NCBI GenBank assembly: GCA_035275405.1
Contig: DATEMU010000001.1
Coordinates: 186,001-250,000 of the forward strand
Reading direction: 5' to 3'
Source of the DNA: Phycisphaerae bacterium
GTDB taxonomy: Bacteria > Planctomycetota > Phycisphaerae > UBA1845 > UTPLA1
DNA: 64,000 nucleotides
This document shows positions 21,171 to 30,266 of the stretch, piece after piece (positions within the stretch are counted from its first letter, which is position 1; every line of letters begins with the position of its first letter). Below the pieces are notes generated by a model. The model was given only the letters and a program-made list of their open reading frames with translations, did not search any database and had not been told where the DNA came from. The translations under genes were made by a program, and so were the position numbers.

Positions 21171-21935
21171 TCACGCCTGAAAGACGCAGATCAGGTCCGT
21201 ACTTTGCTCGCGATGGTAGGGCTCCTCCTGATAGCCTCCGTACAATCGAAGGTTCCGGCCGCCGTTGGAGCCAATCGCCGCCGACAGACTTTCGGCTTCG
21301 ATTCCCTGAAAACTCGTCGAGTCCATGCGTCTGGCCGCTCCGGCGGGGCTCATCCGTAGGTCGATCAATTCAATGTACCCTCGAGATCCGACGCGATGAA
21401 GCCCCTTTAGTAAGACTCGCTTTTCATCGTCGTCGGTACCTACGTGGCGTTCTTTCCAGAGTTTCGGTCCCTCAAGCACTTTCCACAGGTTTAGTACCTG
21501 GATCACGCCAAGACCTCCCGCCCGGATCATCGACATCAATGACACGACGGCTCGCGAGACAGACTCCGCATCCTCGACCAACGCGAGGGAGTTTCCGATG
21601 CAAATCACGGCGTCAAATCGCCGTGGCGGTTCACAGGAGTTCTCAAACGACCGCTCAACCCAATGAAGGCGCTCCCGCTCTCCGAATCGTTCCCGACACC
21701 GTTGGATCATGGCCGGGCTGATATCCGCTCCCTCGACGTTGAGGCCCCAGTTGTAAAACATCTCAGCGTGCCGGCCCGTGCCGCAGGCTGCATCGAGTAC
21801 GCGTTCAACCCCTGCCTCGGCGAACCGCTTCCGAAAAAACGGTGCCTCATTGGCCAGGCGTTTTGGCCAATCGATCAGCAAGTCGTACGCATCGACGAAT
21901 TCGTTGAGAAACATTAGTGATGGGTTCTCAGCCAT
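21171..21935 (-). CDS. class I SAM-dependent methyltransferase
   Basis: A 254-residue soluble enzyme. Motif I is VLDAACGTGRHAEMF near residues 45-59, followed by GADISPAMIQRC and FDAVICIGNSLALV, the usual SAM-binding segments of Rossmann-fold methyltransferases. The C-terminal half, with RMDSTSFQGIEAE, is the substrate-facing part and is not diagnostic. Its start overlaps the end of the NnrS-like gene by 8 bp, so it is the last gene of an Rrf2 - NnrS - methyltransferase operon. Its substrate is unknown; a link to the NO response is suggested only by position. Confidence 0.82.
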   Translation of the reverse strand: MAENPSLMFLNEFVDAYDLLIDWPKRLANEAPFFRKRFAEAGVERVLDAACGTGRHAEMFYNWGLNVEGADISPAMIQRCRERFGERERLHWVERSFENSCEPPRRFDAVICIGNSLALVEDAESVSRAVVSLMSMIRAGGLGVIQVLNLWKVLEGPKLWKERHVGTDDDEKRVLLKGLHRVGSRGYIELIDLRMSPAGAARRMDSTSFQGIEAESLSAAIGSNGGRNLRLYGGYQEEPYHREQSTDLICVFQA

Positions 21936-23808
21936 GATTCAGTACGGGCAGCGAGATTTTTGACTTTGGTAAAGCACCGATTGAACCGCAACAAGATTCG
22001 CCGAATGCCGTGGCGTTTAGCTCGGCCAACAACTGTTCAACGTCCAGGCCGTGATGGCTCGCGGCCGTTTCAACAGAGATTGCGCGGGCCATCGTCCGCC
22101 GCATCACCGGGTTGGCGAGCGGCGTAAAACCCTTGGAAAGCAGCAGCGGCAGCGTGGCCGGGAACCACTCGACAATCAGGCCGATCTTGTCAGTCGCGGA
22201 AATCCGCGACGGCCGCTCCGTCGCCACCTGTTCAGTCGGTTTCCATCCATTCATGATGCGCCAAAGGTGGACACCCCAGATCGCGATGCCGCTCACTTCA
22301 AACAGCCCGCTGACGCCCGCGATGGGATAGGCCGCTTCGCGGAAATCGGTGCCGATCTGAAAGGCTACGCGCATCAGGCAGCCGATGTTGACCAGTGCAA
22401 ACGGCAGCCAGAGCTTTCGCAAACCTCGAATGTCCACACCGTTCAGCGTCGGTACGACCTTCGCTGCCATGCCCAGGATCATCATGCTGATGAAGCCGAC
22501 AGTAATGGCGTGTCGGACTGCCCCGTAGTACGCGTGCGAGAACCCCAGCGCCGCCGCATCCTGCCCGCTGACCGAGAGCGATGCCGCGCCCGGCAGAATT
22601 ACCCGCATGTACACGGGCGCGAAGACCAGCATCAGCATCGACGTGTGCAACCACGCGACCGCTACCCGCACGAACTTCGTGCTGCGATCGCGTTCCCTGG
22701 GCTGGGCCAATAGACCCCAGCGCAGCGTTAAGGCGATGCTCGCCCCCGCGAGCAGGATCATCGCCGCGTACATCGGCCATGCCCACTGATGATCGCCCGT
22801 TCGCCGCATCAGGATGAAGAAGACCGCCTCGCCCAGCACGCCCGCAAGCAGAAGAATGAAGGAGTTACGAACGAGCTTCCGGCCGGGCGCGGCCAGACCA
22901 AAGAGAGGTGGGAACATGCGAATTCCCACGCCCAGAATCATGAGCATCGCAAAGCCGTGGATCTGGAAATCGCGCAGCGGGGCCTGGTAGGTGGCGATGA
23001 TTGCCAGCAGGGCCTCGCGCGTCGGCGCGGCTGTCGTGGCATACAGTAGCCAGAGATCGTAGACGGCCTGCACGACAAAAAATGCCAATGAAGCAAGCAC
23101 ATACGCATCATGCCGTTCGAGCGGCTTGCCGCTGCGCACGATGGTGTTGAGCAGGATGGCGACGAACAATCCGATCGCCGCCAGTTCCGCCATCCCCGCG
23201 CACAACGCCAACTCGCGGAACATGGGCGTCTCAAACAATGGCTCGCCGACGGCCCGCGCGAACACCCCGAACACCATCAAGTAAAACGAGAGATTGGCCA
23301 AGTCTGGTCGCCACAGGATTGTGTGCCGCATCCGCGGAAAGGCCTGATACGCGAAGCCCATGACAAACAGCCCCACCCAACCGAAGATCTGCGCATGCCC
23401 GTGGGCATTAATGTCGTGAATCGAAATGGCCGTGAAAGCCCGGTTCGCCCCAATCCTGAGCAACAGGAGCGCGCCCCACACTGCACCGGCCGTAAGTACG
23501 ACGACTACGCCTGCCTTGAAAAACCGCCGATAGATCGTGTCGGCCAATTGGTCGAGCGGATGTGCCGTAGGCTCCGCCGTCGTGCTCGGCGGATGGACCA
23601 TCGCCTGATTCAACTCCGCAATCAGTGTTTCCTCATCCACGCCATGAGCCCCCGCGAAGTAACCGATGGACTCCGCCGGTCCATGCGCGCCGCCGCAGCC
23701 GCGAAGCCCATAACGGTCAAAGACCGGCCGTACGCCGGGAAATCGGTGCAGGAGATCGGGCAGCATCGTGTCCCGACTGATACTAAAAGGCTGATAAGCA
23801 GTATTCAT
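21928..23808 (-). CDS. nnrS: NnrS-like membrane protein with a DUF1858-like domain at each end
   Basis: A 626-residue membrane protein. The first 75 residues (MLPDLLHRFPGVRPVFDRYGL and onward) and the last 100 (IGLIVEWFPATLPLLLSKGF and onward) each resemble the DUF1858/ScdA-N fold. Between them are about twelve hydrophobic helices with histidines in INAHGHAQIFGW and AYYGAVRHAITVGF, matching NnrS, a haem- and copper-containing membrane protein that protects against nitrosative stress. AGGAG lies 7 nt before the ATG. It is directly downstream of an Rrf2 regulator and divergent from the NO reductase, which fits NO defence or denitrification. The double DUF1858 arrangement is unusual; the C-terminal domain ends with a CC pair near Cys608. 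Confidence 0.83.
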   Translation of the reverse strand: MNTAYQPFSISRDTMLPDLLHRFPGVRPVFDRYGLRGCGGAHGPAESIGYFAGAHGVDEETLIAELNQAMVHPPSTTAEPTAHPLDQLADTIYRRFFKAGVVVVLTAGAVWGALLLLRIGANRAFTAISIHDINAHGHAQIFGWVGLFVMGFAYQAFPRMRHTILWRPDLANLSFYLMVFGVFARAVGEPLFETPMFRELALCAGMAELAAIGLFVAILLNTIVRSGKPLERHDAYVLASLAFFVVQAVYDLWLLYATTAAPTREALLAIIATYQAPLRDFQIHGFAMLMILGVGIRMFPPLFGLAAPGRKLVRNSFILLLAGVLGEAVFFILMRRTGDHQWAWPMYAAMILLAGASIALTLRWGLLAQPRERDRSTKFVRVAVAWLHTSMLMLVFAPVYMRVILPGAASLSVSGQDAAALGFSHAYYGAVRHAITVGFISMMILGMAAKVVPTLNGVDIRGLRKLWLPFALVNIGCLMRVAFQIGTDFREAAYPIAGVSGLFEVSGIAIWGVHLWRIMNGWKPTEQVATERPSRISATDKIGLIVEWFPATLPLLLSKGFTPLANPVMRRTMARAISVETAASHHGLDVEQLLAELNATAFGESCCGSIGALPKSKISLPVLNHG

Positions 23809-23832
23809 GGAAGGCTCCTATTGCTGCGCCGA

Positions 23833-24324
23833 TCAGTGACGGCGACGGCCGTTGACCGCTCGAGCGGTGGCCTGACGTTTTTTCTCTCTGACCATAACAC
23901 GTCGCCCATCACACAGCGGCTTGCTCGAAGTGGGCGTGGCGATCAGTTCCGCAATGGTGGATTTCGCAAACGCCTCCTCGACCATGGCCATCGCCTCGTC
24001 GAGTCGTTTGTGCAACGGGCACAACTCGCGACTGTGCGAGTGAAGCCCGAGCGGGCACTGTCGAATTCGCTGTATGCCGTCCACAGCGTTGATGACGTCG
24101 AGCACGCGGATTCGCTCCGCGTCTTGCGCCAGCAAAAACCCGCCGCCGCGCCCCGGGTTTGATACGACGAGCCCTGCCCGCGCCAGCCCCTGGAGTACCT
24201 TGGACAGGTATCCCGCCGGGACCTTGGTTGCCGTCGAGATTTCCTGCGTGGACAGCGCCCTCCCTGGTCGGCTGGCCAACCATACCACCGCCCGCAGGGC
24301 GTATTCGGCAGTCTGTGAAGTCAT
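23833..24324 (-). CDS. Rrf2-family regulator, NsrR-like, lacking the middle cysteine
   Basis: A 163-residue regulator. The ATG at 24324 is preferred because AGGAG lies 7 nt upstream and the protein then begins MTSQTAEYALRAVVWLA, the normal Rrf2 N-terminus. PAGYLSKVL is the recognition helix and GRGGGFLLAQ the wing. Where IscR and NsrR have three cysteines, this protein has Cys90 and Cys102 with histidines at 95 and 97 between them (CPLG ... CPLH), so the cluster ligands may differ. It lies 24 bp before NnrS and divergent from the NO reductase, with two inverted repeats in the shared upstream region. NO sensing and control of both directions is the simplest reading, by inference from location. 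A possible promoter on its strand is TTGACG (24434-24429), 17 bp, TAAACT. Confidence 0.87.
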   Translation of the reverse strand: MTSQTAEYALRAVVWLASRPGRALSTQEISTATKVPAGYLSKVLQGLARAGLVVSNPGRGGGFLLAQDAERIRVLDVINAVDGIQRIRQCPLGLHSHSRELCPLHKRLDEAMAMVEEAFAKSTIAELIATPTSSKPLCDGRRVMVREKKRQATARAVNGRRRH

Positions 24325-24387
24325 GGCAACTCCTGAGGGTGCAATCGACCACCCCTGCAAAAGGTGTGCCAGCCGAGGCGGCGGGCT

Positions 24388-24409
24388 AACTGGACCTTGA
24401 CATCCAGTT
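24388..24409. promoter_or_regulatory. inverted repeat AACTGGA-N8-TCCAGTT near the Rrf2 promoter
   Basis: Perfect 7-bp arms at 24388-24394 and 24403-24409. It overlaps the likely -10 region (24411-24406) of the divergent Rrf2 gene. Together with the palindrome at 24433-24450, which shares the TGGA/TCCA core, it is a candidate operator in the Rrf2/NO-reductase intergenic region. Confidence 0.65.
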
Positions 24410-24432
24410 TAGCGGCGTTAACCTTAAACGTC

Positions 24433-24450
24433 AACCTGGATGTCCAGGTT
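24433..24450. promoter_or_regulatory. 18-bp palindrome AACCTGGATGTCCAGGTT upstream of NO reductase
   Basis: Perfect 8-bp arms around TG. A plausible -10 (TATATT, 24475-24480) lies downstream with no good -35, so the promoter may need an activator; the palindrome is centred about 45 bp before the expected start, near where activators bind. It could equally be an Rrf2 operator. Confidence 0.68.
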
Positions 24451-24508
24451 TGGTTGTCGCGGCGGCCCCACGCCTATATTCCGCGGTCGGGGACTGGAGT
24501 GCTGGTTT

Positions 24509-26803
24509 ATGCGATATTTGCGACTCTGGATTGCCCTTGGCGTAGTAATTCTCGGGTCCTTCGCGGTCCTGGGTTACTACGGCCTCGAACTTTATCACCA
24601 GGCTCCGCCCATCCCGCAGCGGATCCTGGCGTCGGATGGCCGCGTCCTCTTCACTGGGCAGGACATTCGCGATGGCCAAAACGTCTGGCAATCCATGGGC
24701 GGCCAGGAAGTCGGCACCATCTGGGGCCACGGCGCTTACGTCGCGCCGGATTGGTCGGCCGATTGGCTTCATCGCGAAGCCATGTTCTTCCTGCAGCAAT
24801 GGGCGCAGAGCGAACACAAAGAAGATTGGGACGACGTCGGCGCGCCCGCGCAGGCCGCTTTGCAAGCCAAGCTCATGCAGGAGCTGCGCACGAACACCTA
24901 TGACGCCGCCACGGGCGACCTGACAGTCTCAAGCCAGCGGGCGGAGGCGATTGCCAACGTCGGCCGCCACTATGATGCGCTTTTCGGCAATGACGCCACC
25001 ATGGACGAGCTTCGCGAAGCCTATGCCATGGCGACGAATTCGGTCCCCGACCCGGCGCGACGCCAGAAACTCAACGCCTTTTTCTTTTGGACGGCCTGGG
25101 CCTGCGTGACGAACCGCCCCCACGCCGCCATCAGCTACACGAACAACTGGCCGTCGGAGGCCCTGGTCGGCAATCGACCAAGCGCATCGATCGTCGTCTG
25201 GTCGGTCGTGAGCTTCGTGTTGTTACTGGCCGGTATCGGCGCCCTCGCCTGGCACTCCGCCATCACCCGCGAATCGGAGGAACCCTTCGAAGGGGCGCCA
25301 GCGACGGACCCGCTCCTCGCGCTGAAGCCGACGCCATCGATGAAGGCGACGCTCAAGTATTTTTGGGTCGTCGCGCTACTCATCGTCGTGCAAGTCGGGC
25401 TCGGCGCGATTACCGCGCACTATGGCGTGGAGGGCTCTGGCTTCTACGGCTTTCCCCTGGCCGACATCCTGCCTTACGCGGTGACGCGAACGTGGCACAC
25501 GCAACTGGGTATCTTCTGGATCGCCACGGCCTGGCTCGCTACCGGTCTCTTCGTCGCCCCGGCCGTCTCCGGCCGCGAGCCGCGATTCCAGAGGGCCGGC
25601 GTCAATTTACTATTCGCCTGCCTGCTCCTCATCGTCGGCGGCAGCATGTTTGGCACCTGGTATGCCACGCGCCAGCGGATGGGACTGGAAATGAACTTCT
25701 GGTTCGGCCACCAGGGCTATGAATACGTCGATCTCGGCCGGTTCTGGCAGATATTCCTGTTTGTGGGTTTATGGTTGTGGCTCGCGTTAACGGCGCGGGC
25801 GCTCTGGCCCGCCTTCCGTCAGCCCGGACAACATCGCCACCTTCTGGCGCTGTTTCTGATCGCCTCGACCGCCATCGCACTCTTCTACGGCGCCGGCCTG
25901 ATGTGGGGACGGCAGACAAATCTGGCGATCGCCGAGTACTGGCGCTGGTGGGTTGTTCATCTTTGGGTCGAGGGCTTCTTCGAAGTCTTTGCCACCGTGG
26001 TGATCGCATTTCTCTTCACCCGATTGGGCCTGCTTCGTATCGCCTCCGCGACCTCGGCGGTGCTTTTCTCAACGATCATCTTCCTCTCCGGGGGGATCAT
26101 TGGGACGTTCCATCATCTTTACTTCACCGGCACACCCACCGTGGTGCTCGCCCTCGGAGCCGTCTTTAGTGCCCTGGAGGTGGTACCTCTCACCTTGATC
26201 GGGTTTGAGGCATACGAGAACTGGAAGCTGACCGGCGCAAGGCCCTGGGTCAGCGCATACAGATGGCCGATTTACTTTTTCGTCGCCGTGGCCTTCTGGA
26301 ACCTCGTCGGCGCTGGGCTCTTCGGCTTCTTCATCAACCCCCCAATCGCCCTCTATTACATGCAGGGCCTGAACACCACGCCTGTCCACGGTCACACCGC
26401 GCTGTTCGGCGTATATGGCATGCTCGGCATCGGCCTGATGCTCTTCTGCCTTCGCGGCCTGACCACCCGACAGGCGTGGAAAACCGGCGCGCTCTCGCTC
26501 TCCTTTTGGGCGATTAACATCGGATTGGCCTTGATGGTACTCCTCAGTCTACTGCCTGTCGGCCTTTTGCAGACCTGGGCCAGTGTCGAACACGGCACGT
26601 GGTACGCTCGCTCAGCCGCGTTCCTCCAGACTGACACGATGGAGACCCTGCGCTGGATGCGCGTCATCGGCGATTCGATCTTCGCCGTCGGTGTTATGGC
26701 CCTTGGCTGGTTCGTCCTCGGCCTCAAGACCGGCTGGTCGCTCCAACGCGAGGCCGATGCCGTAAGCTTGTCACTCACCCATGCGGCAGTTACCAAATCT
26801 TGA
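24509..26803 (+). CDS. norZ: quinol-dependent nitric oxide reductase (single-subunit qNOR)
   Basis: A 764-residue membrane enzyme reducing two NO to N2O with electrons from quinol. The ATG at 24509 has GGAG about 10 nt upstream; the longer frame to 24440 crosses the palindrome and promoter. The N-terminal 220 residues are the periplasmic domain of qNORs, which replaces the cytochrome c subunit NorC and has no CxxCH. Then about twelve helices follow with haem and metal ligands: His330 in TWHTQ, His484 in VVHLW, His535-His536 in HHLYFTG, and His627/His629 in VHGHT; Glu488 and Glu492 are the conserved acidic residues. Length fits qNOR. It is divergent from the Rrf2-NnrS operon. This removes NO, whether from denitrification or from hydroxylamine oxidation by the octahaem protein. 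Confidence 0.95.
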   Translation: MRYLRLWIALGVVILGSFAVLGYYGLELYHQAPPIPQRILASDGRVLFTGQDIRDGQNVWQSMGGQEVGTIWGHGAYVAPDWSADWLHREAMFFLQQWAQSEHKEDWDDVGAPAQAALQAKLMQELRTNTYDAATGDLTVSSQRAEAIANVGRHYDALFGNDATMDELREAYAMATNSVPDPARRQKLNAFFFWTAWACVTNRPHAAISYTNNWPSEALVGNRPSASIVVWSVVSFVLLLAGIGALAWHSAITRESEEPFEGAPATDPLLALKPTPSMKATLKYFWVVALLIVVQVGLGAITAHYGVEGSGFYGFPLADILPYAVTRTWHTQLGIFWIATAWLATGLFVAPAVSGREPRFQRAGVNLLFACLLLIVGGSMFGTWYATRQRMGLEMNFWFGHQGYEYVDLGRFWQIFLFVGLWLWLALTARALWPAFRQPGQHRHLLALFLIASTAIALFYGAGLMWGRQTNLAIAEYWRWWVVHLWVEGFFEVFATVVIAFLFTRLGLLRIASATSAVLFSTIIFLSGGIIGTFHHLYFTGTPTVVLALGAVFSALEVVPLTLIGFEAYENWKLTGARPWVSAYRWPIYFFVAVAFWNLVGAGLFGFFINPPIALYYMQGLNTTPVHGHTALFGVYGMLGIGLMLFCLRGLTTRQAWKTGALSLSFWAINIGLALMVLLSLLPVGLLQTWASVEHGTWYARSAAFLQTDTMETLRWMRVIGDSIFAVGVMALGWFVLGLKTGWSLQREADAVSLSLTHAAVTKS

Positions 26804-27489
26804 CCGAACGGGCTTGCCTCGTTCGGCCCGATTGCCGAGCGAGGTATCGCGCTCTCGCGGCTATCAGACAAGCGCCAGAAATCTCGGCTTCTTGTTGTTA
26901 GCCTGTTCGAGACGATTGCGGTCGAGGAGATCGCCGAGCCACCGTGAAGCGAGGTGGCCAGCTCATTGACGCGGGACAGCGATTGGGCCGTTGACGACAC
27001 CCCTGAAACTTCGGCTGGGTTTACCCAGGATTAAGCCGCTAACGGGGACGCTAGACGTTCCTATTCCCAGGTAACACCATTTGCGTTCTAACTCACCGTC
27101 CATACATGGGTTAACCGTTTCCAACCAGTGCCCAGTCGGTCCCGATTCCGTCCCATGACCGAGACCGACCGGCACTTTGTGGCCAGCGGTTCCCTGAGTC
27201 CCCTTCTAATGCAGTTCGATCAGTGCGATTAGGTTGAGCGTAAAATGCGCGCGGGGTCGAATTTTGTCTGCGCCAAAAACTCTGTACGGGAAAACCCGAA
27301 TTGGAGTGGTCACGCCGCCGACGCGGAATCGCCCGCGCGGCCTCGTACGACGGACCTTCGCCATGGCAAGAAACTCCTGGGCACCCGATGTGCACCATGT
27401 GTGCACCAGGAGGTCGTCGCAAGCTTTCCAAGAATTGCTCTAAGCGCAGTACGCCGCAGTAATTACTGTTTTGTACCGAAAGGGATGAA
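26804..27489. other. gene-poor stretch between NO reductase and tRNA-Ser
   Basis: About 690 bp with no convincing gene on either strand. The longest minus-strand frame near the tRNA gives a 52-residue peptide starting MAKVRRTRPRG at 27361, which lacks a recognisable domain. A short direct repeat of GTGCACCA occurs around 27389-27410. It could be decayed coding sequence from an element integrated at the adjacent tRNA, but no integrase motif remains that I can identify. Confidence 0.4.
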
Positions 27490-27578
27490 CGGAGAGGGGG
27501 GGATTCGAACCCCCGGTGCAGTTTGACCCGCACACGCGCTTTCCAAGCGCGTACCTTAAGCCGCTCGGACACCTCTCC
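27490..27578 (-). tRNA. tRNA-Ser (anticodon GGA)
   Basis: The minus strand folds as a class II tRNA: acceptor stem GGAGAGG pairing with CCTCTCC, anticodon stem CGCGC/GCGCG around loop TTGGAAA with anticodon GGA, a long variable arm (GTGC...GCAC), and a T-arm GGGGG-TTCGAAT-CCCCC. The discriminator base is G (position 27490), as in serine tRNAs, and no CCA is encoded. Its 3' end faces the nitrogen-redox region. Confidence 0.97.
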
Positions 27579-27719
27579 ATTCGGCAGCGCCGGTCTTTGG
27601 CGCGCCGAAACAATTACTATAGGAGGAATTGCGGCGTCGGCAAGCGGGGCGGTTGGTGCCGAAATTGAGGATTCCTTTGAGTGGATTGACCCACTCGAAT
27701 CCCGGCTAAATCTCGTCCG

Positions 27720-30266
27720 TCATCGCCCGAATTCGAATTCAAAGACTTTCTCATGGCGAACCTCCAAGGCTCCGGATCGAGCCGCAACGGTTCGCGAATC
27801 GACCTGTCGCCATCCTGGTGCGAGGGGATCGGCTTTGCCGGCTTCATCGCGGGGTAGCATAGCGACGTTAAGCGACGCGCCCCTGGCCGGGTGCTTTCCA
27901 TCTGTCACCAGCCGGACTTCAATTGGCCTTCGTGCGGGCGCCCCCTCAAAATCTCCTTCCGATGGCTCAATGATGACGTCTATCATGGGTCCCGATATCC
28001 GCTGGCGAATCTTTGTCTTCCGGACCTTGCCGCGTTGGTACGCCGTCGTCGTCCCATCGTCTTCGTAAAGGGTGAATTCCGTGGCGTCATCTCCCGCGAA
28101 GACGCGAACGATGAGTTCATTGCGGCGCGTCCCGTCCCGCCGCTGGCCGATCGCGTTCATCGTCTGGTCGTCGACGTACATGAGCGGGATAATCGCCCCC
28201 GCGCGGGCAAACATCGGCAGCGTCAGCCGACCGTCGCACTGTAGCGGTACATCCCGGATCCATTGGCCGTCGCTCTCGATACGCACGCCGGTGTGATAGT
28301 CATACCAGACGCCCGCCGGCAAATACACATCGCGCGACTTTGCCCCGTATTGATAGGCGGCGGCGACAAGAAGGTCGCGGCCGATCAACTTCACATCGCC
28401 AATCTCGCGGACCTGCGGATCATCCTGGAAGTAATAGACGAGCGGCGGCACGAGGGGCTCGCCGAATTCGTAGGCCCGGTGGGCGAGCGAATAAAGGTAG
28501 GGGATCAATTCGTATCGCCGCCGCAGGTTCGCCAGGTTGGATTCGCGGTCGCCGATCCGGTCGGGCGCGGTCTGATAGCGATTCGTCGTGTTCGCCGTAT
28601 GCGGTCGCACCGGAACGTCGAACGCGCACGCATTCGCCAGCCACATCGTGTACAACTCGTTCTCGTCGCCATCGAGGGCCTTACGCTTGAACCCGCCGAC
28701 ATCCGAGCCGAAGTAATCCACGCCGGAGAGCGACATGTGCATCTGGGCGTTGAGATGCGTCGCCAGGCTGCCGACGTTGGAGCCGATGTCGCCGGACCAC
28801 ATGCTGGCGCCGAATCGCTGCACACCCGAGATGCCGGATCGACTCATTGTGAAGGGTCGTTTCTCCGGGGAATTCCGCGCGTAGCCGCGTTGGATGCTCT
28901 CCAGCCAGCGGAAGTTCAGCAGATTATGAACCTCGCGATGGGGACTGCTGCCGGTGGCGTCGAGGCCGGCGTACACGGACTTCGCGTCGTAATCCTCGGG
29001 CTCGCCCAGATCGGTCCAATGACCCTGGATGCCCATGTCGACCAGCGGCTGACGCTTCTTGTCGTGCCAATCATCCGCGCCGACCCGATTGGTCCAGTCG
29101 ATCATCCCGCCTTCTCCCCACCAACTCCTGAGCACGGTCGCCGAGCCATCGTCGTCGCGCGCGACATAGCCGGCCTTTTCCATTCTCCGAAACGCCGGTT
29201 GGCCGCGGGACACATAGGACTCTTCAATCAGGACCAGGCCGACGCCGTCTTTTTCCGCGAGGCGCTGGATTGTACGACGCGGTGCGGGGAATCGTTTCGT
29301 GTCCCACGTCAGGCTTCCCATGCGGCTCTCGGGCTTCTCGAAGACAATGCCACCAAACCATTGCAAGTCCATGATGAGACCATCGACGGGAAACCGATGT
29401 TCGCGCAGCGTGGCGAGCTTGTCCTTCAACTCCGCCCAATCGTCGAAGCCGTATTCGGACACCCACAGGCCGAACGTTTTCTTTGGCGGCACCGGTGGTC
29501 GACCGACGAGTTCCATGTAATCGCGGCGCAAGTCCGGCAGGTCGGGGCCGGTCAGGAAGTAGCCGCGAATCGTGTTGCCGGTCGACTGAACTGTCCAAGG
29601 GTCTTTGGTCAGGTCCCATGTTTGTGCGTGGACGTCGTCGAAGAAGATCGCGTAGTTTTCGCCGGGGCCGCCGAGGGCATAGAGGATGGGGAACATGGCG
29701 TTTCCGACCGCGCCTCCGCCGAACGGAACCATGCGATTTCCAAACTCGCAACCCGGCGTACGGACGCGGCCGACCCAATCGCCGTTGGGTTGACCCAATT
29801 CCACGAACTGCTCGCCTAGGCCGTAGGCGTGGGTCATGGAGCCGGCGGCGAGCGTGAACGAAGGGTGAGTCCCTTCAACGGGGGTAAGTGCTGAAAGGAG
29901 CTTGGATGGGTTCGTCCGCGCGTCAAGCAACGTCATGCGAAGCGAAGCGGGTTCGATCCGAAGCTCGAACTCCGCGGTCTTGACTGTGCCATCGGCGGCA
30001 GTGGAGACCCGAGACGGCCCGGAATAATCCCGCTTTGCCACCATAGGCGTGAGTTCGATACGCTCGGATACCTTCGCGCCGGCTGGCGCATATTCGAACA
30101 GGACGAGATCGTCATCCAAAACCTCGATTCGCAAATGCCACGATTTGGATTCGTAATTCTCGCTCCACACACGTCGTGGCGGCTCGGTCGCGTGGCCCCG
30201 CTCAGTTCGCAAGACGGGTGCGCAGAGCGCGATCAAGCTAATCACGATCAGGCGAACATCGTTCAT
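27720..30266 (-). CDS. exported GH31-family glycoside hydrolase
   Basis: An 848-residue enzyme of the alpha-glucosidase/alpha-xylosidase family. The ATG at 30266 has AGGAAGG just upstream and overlaps the stop of the preceding gene by 4 bp (ATGA). A signal peptide spans about 1-27 (MNDVRLIVISLIALCAPVL). The N-terminal beta domain is followed by the catalytic barrel: the nucleophile is the Asp of GHWTDLGEPED (about residue 419) and the acid/base is the Asp of MWSGDIGSN (about 492). GLGEQFVELGQPNG and FDVPVRPHTAN are further family segments. The C-terminal domain after about 690 includes YEDDGTTTAYQRG. It should hydrolyse terminal alpha-glycosides outside the cytoplasm. It is coupled to a GT-C/TPR membrane protein, hinting at surface glycan turnover. 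Confidence 0.91.
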   Translation of the reverse strand: MNDVRLIVISLIALCAPVLRTERGHATEPPRRVWSENYESKSWHLRIEVLDDDLVLFEYAPAGAKVSERIELTPMVAKRDYSGPSRVSTAADGTVKTAEFELRIEPASLRMTLLDARTNPSKLLSALTPVEGTHPSFTLAAGSMTHAYGLGEQFVELGQPNGDWVGRVRTPGCEFGNRMVPFGGGAVGNAMFPILYALGGPGENYAIFFDDVHAQTWDLTKDPWTVQSTGNTIRGYFLTGPDLPDLRRDYMELVGRPPVPPKKTFGLWVSEYGFDDWAELKDKLATLREHRFPVDGLIMDLQWFGGIVFEKPESRMGSLTWDTKRFPAPRRTIQRLAEKDGVGLVLIEESYVSRGQPAFRRMEKAGYVARDDDGSATVLRSWWGEGGMIDWTNRVGADDWHDKKRQPLVDMGIQGHWTDLGEPEDYDAKSVYAGLDATGSSPHREVHNLLNFRWLESIQRGYARNSPEKRPFTMSRSGISGVQRFGASMWSGDIGSNVGSLATHLNAQMHMSLSGVDYFGSDVGGFKRKALDGDENELYTMWLANACAFDVPVRPHTANTTNRYQTAPDRIGDRESNLANLRRRYELIPYLYSLAHRAYEFGEPLVPPLVYYFQDDPQVREIGDVKLIGRDLLVAAAYQYGAKSRDVYLPAGVWYDYHTGVRIESDGQWIRDVPLQCDGRLTLPMFARAGAIIPLMYVDDQTMNAIGQRRDGTRRNELIVRVFAGDDATEFTLYEDDGTTTAYQRGKVRKTKIRQRISGPMIDVIIEPSEGDFEGAPARRPIEVRLVTDGKHPARGASLNVAMLPRDEAGKADPLAPGWRQVDSRTVAARSGALEVRHEKVFEFEFGR

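Noticed and set aside
27111..27572. 153-codon minus-strand frame beginning MSERLKVRAWKARV
   Set aside because: It reads through the tRNA-Ser(GGA) gene; its first residues are a translation of the tRNA itself, a common false call. The remainder has no domain.
28263..29819. 518-codon plus-strand frame opposite the GH31 gene
   Set aside because: Antisense to GH31, whose catalytic aspartates are clear; no ribosome site or family match.
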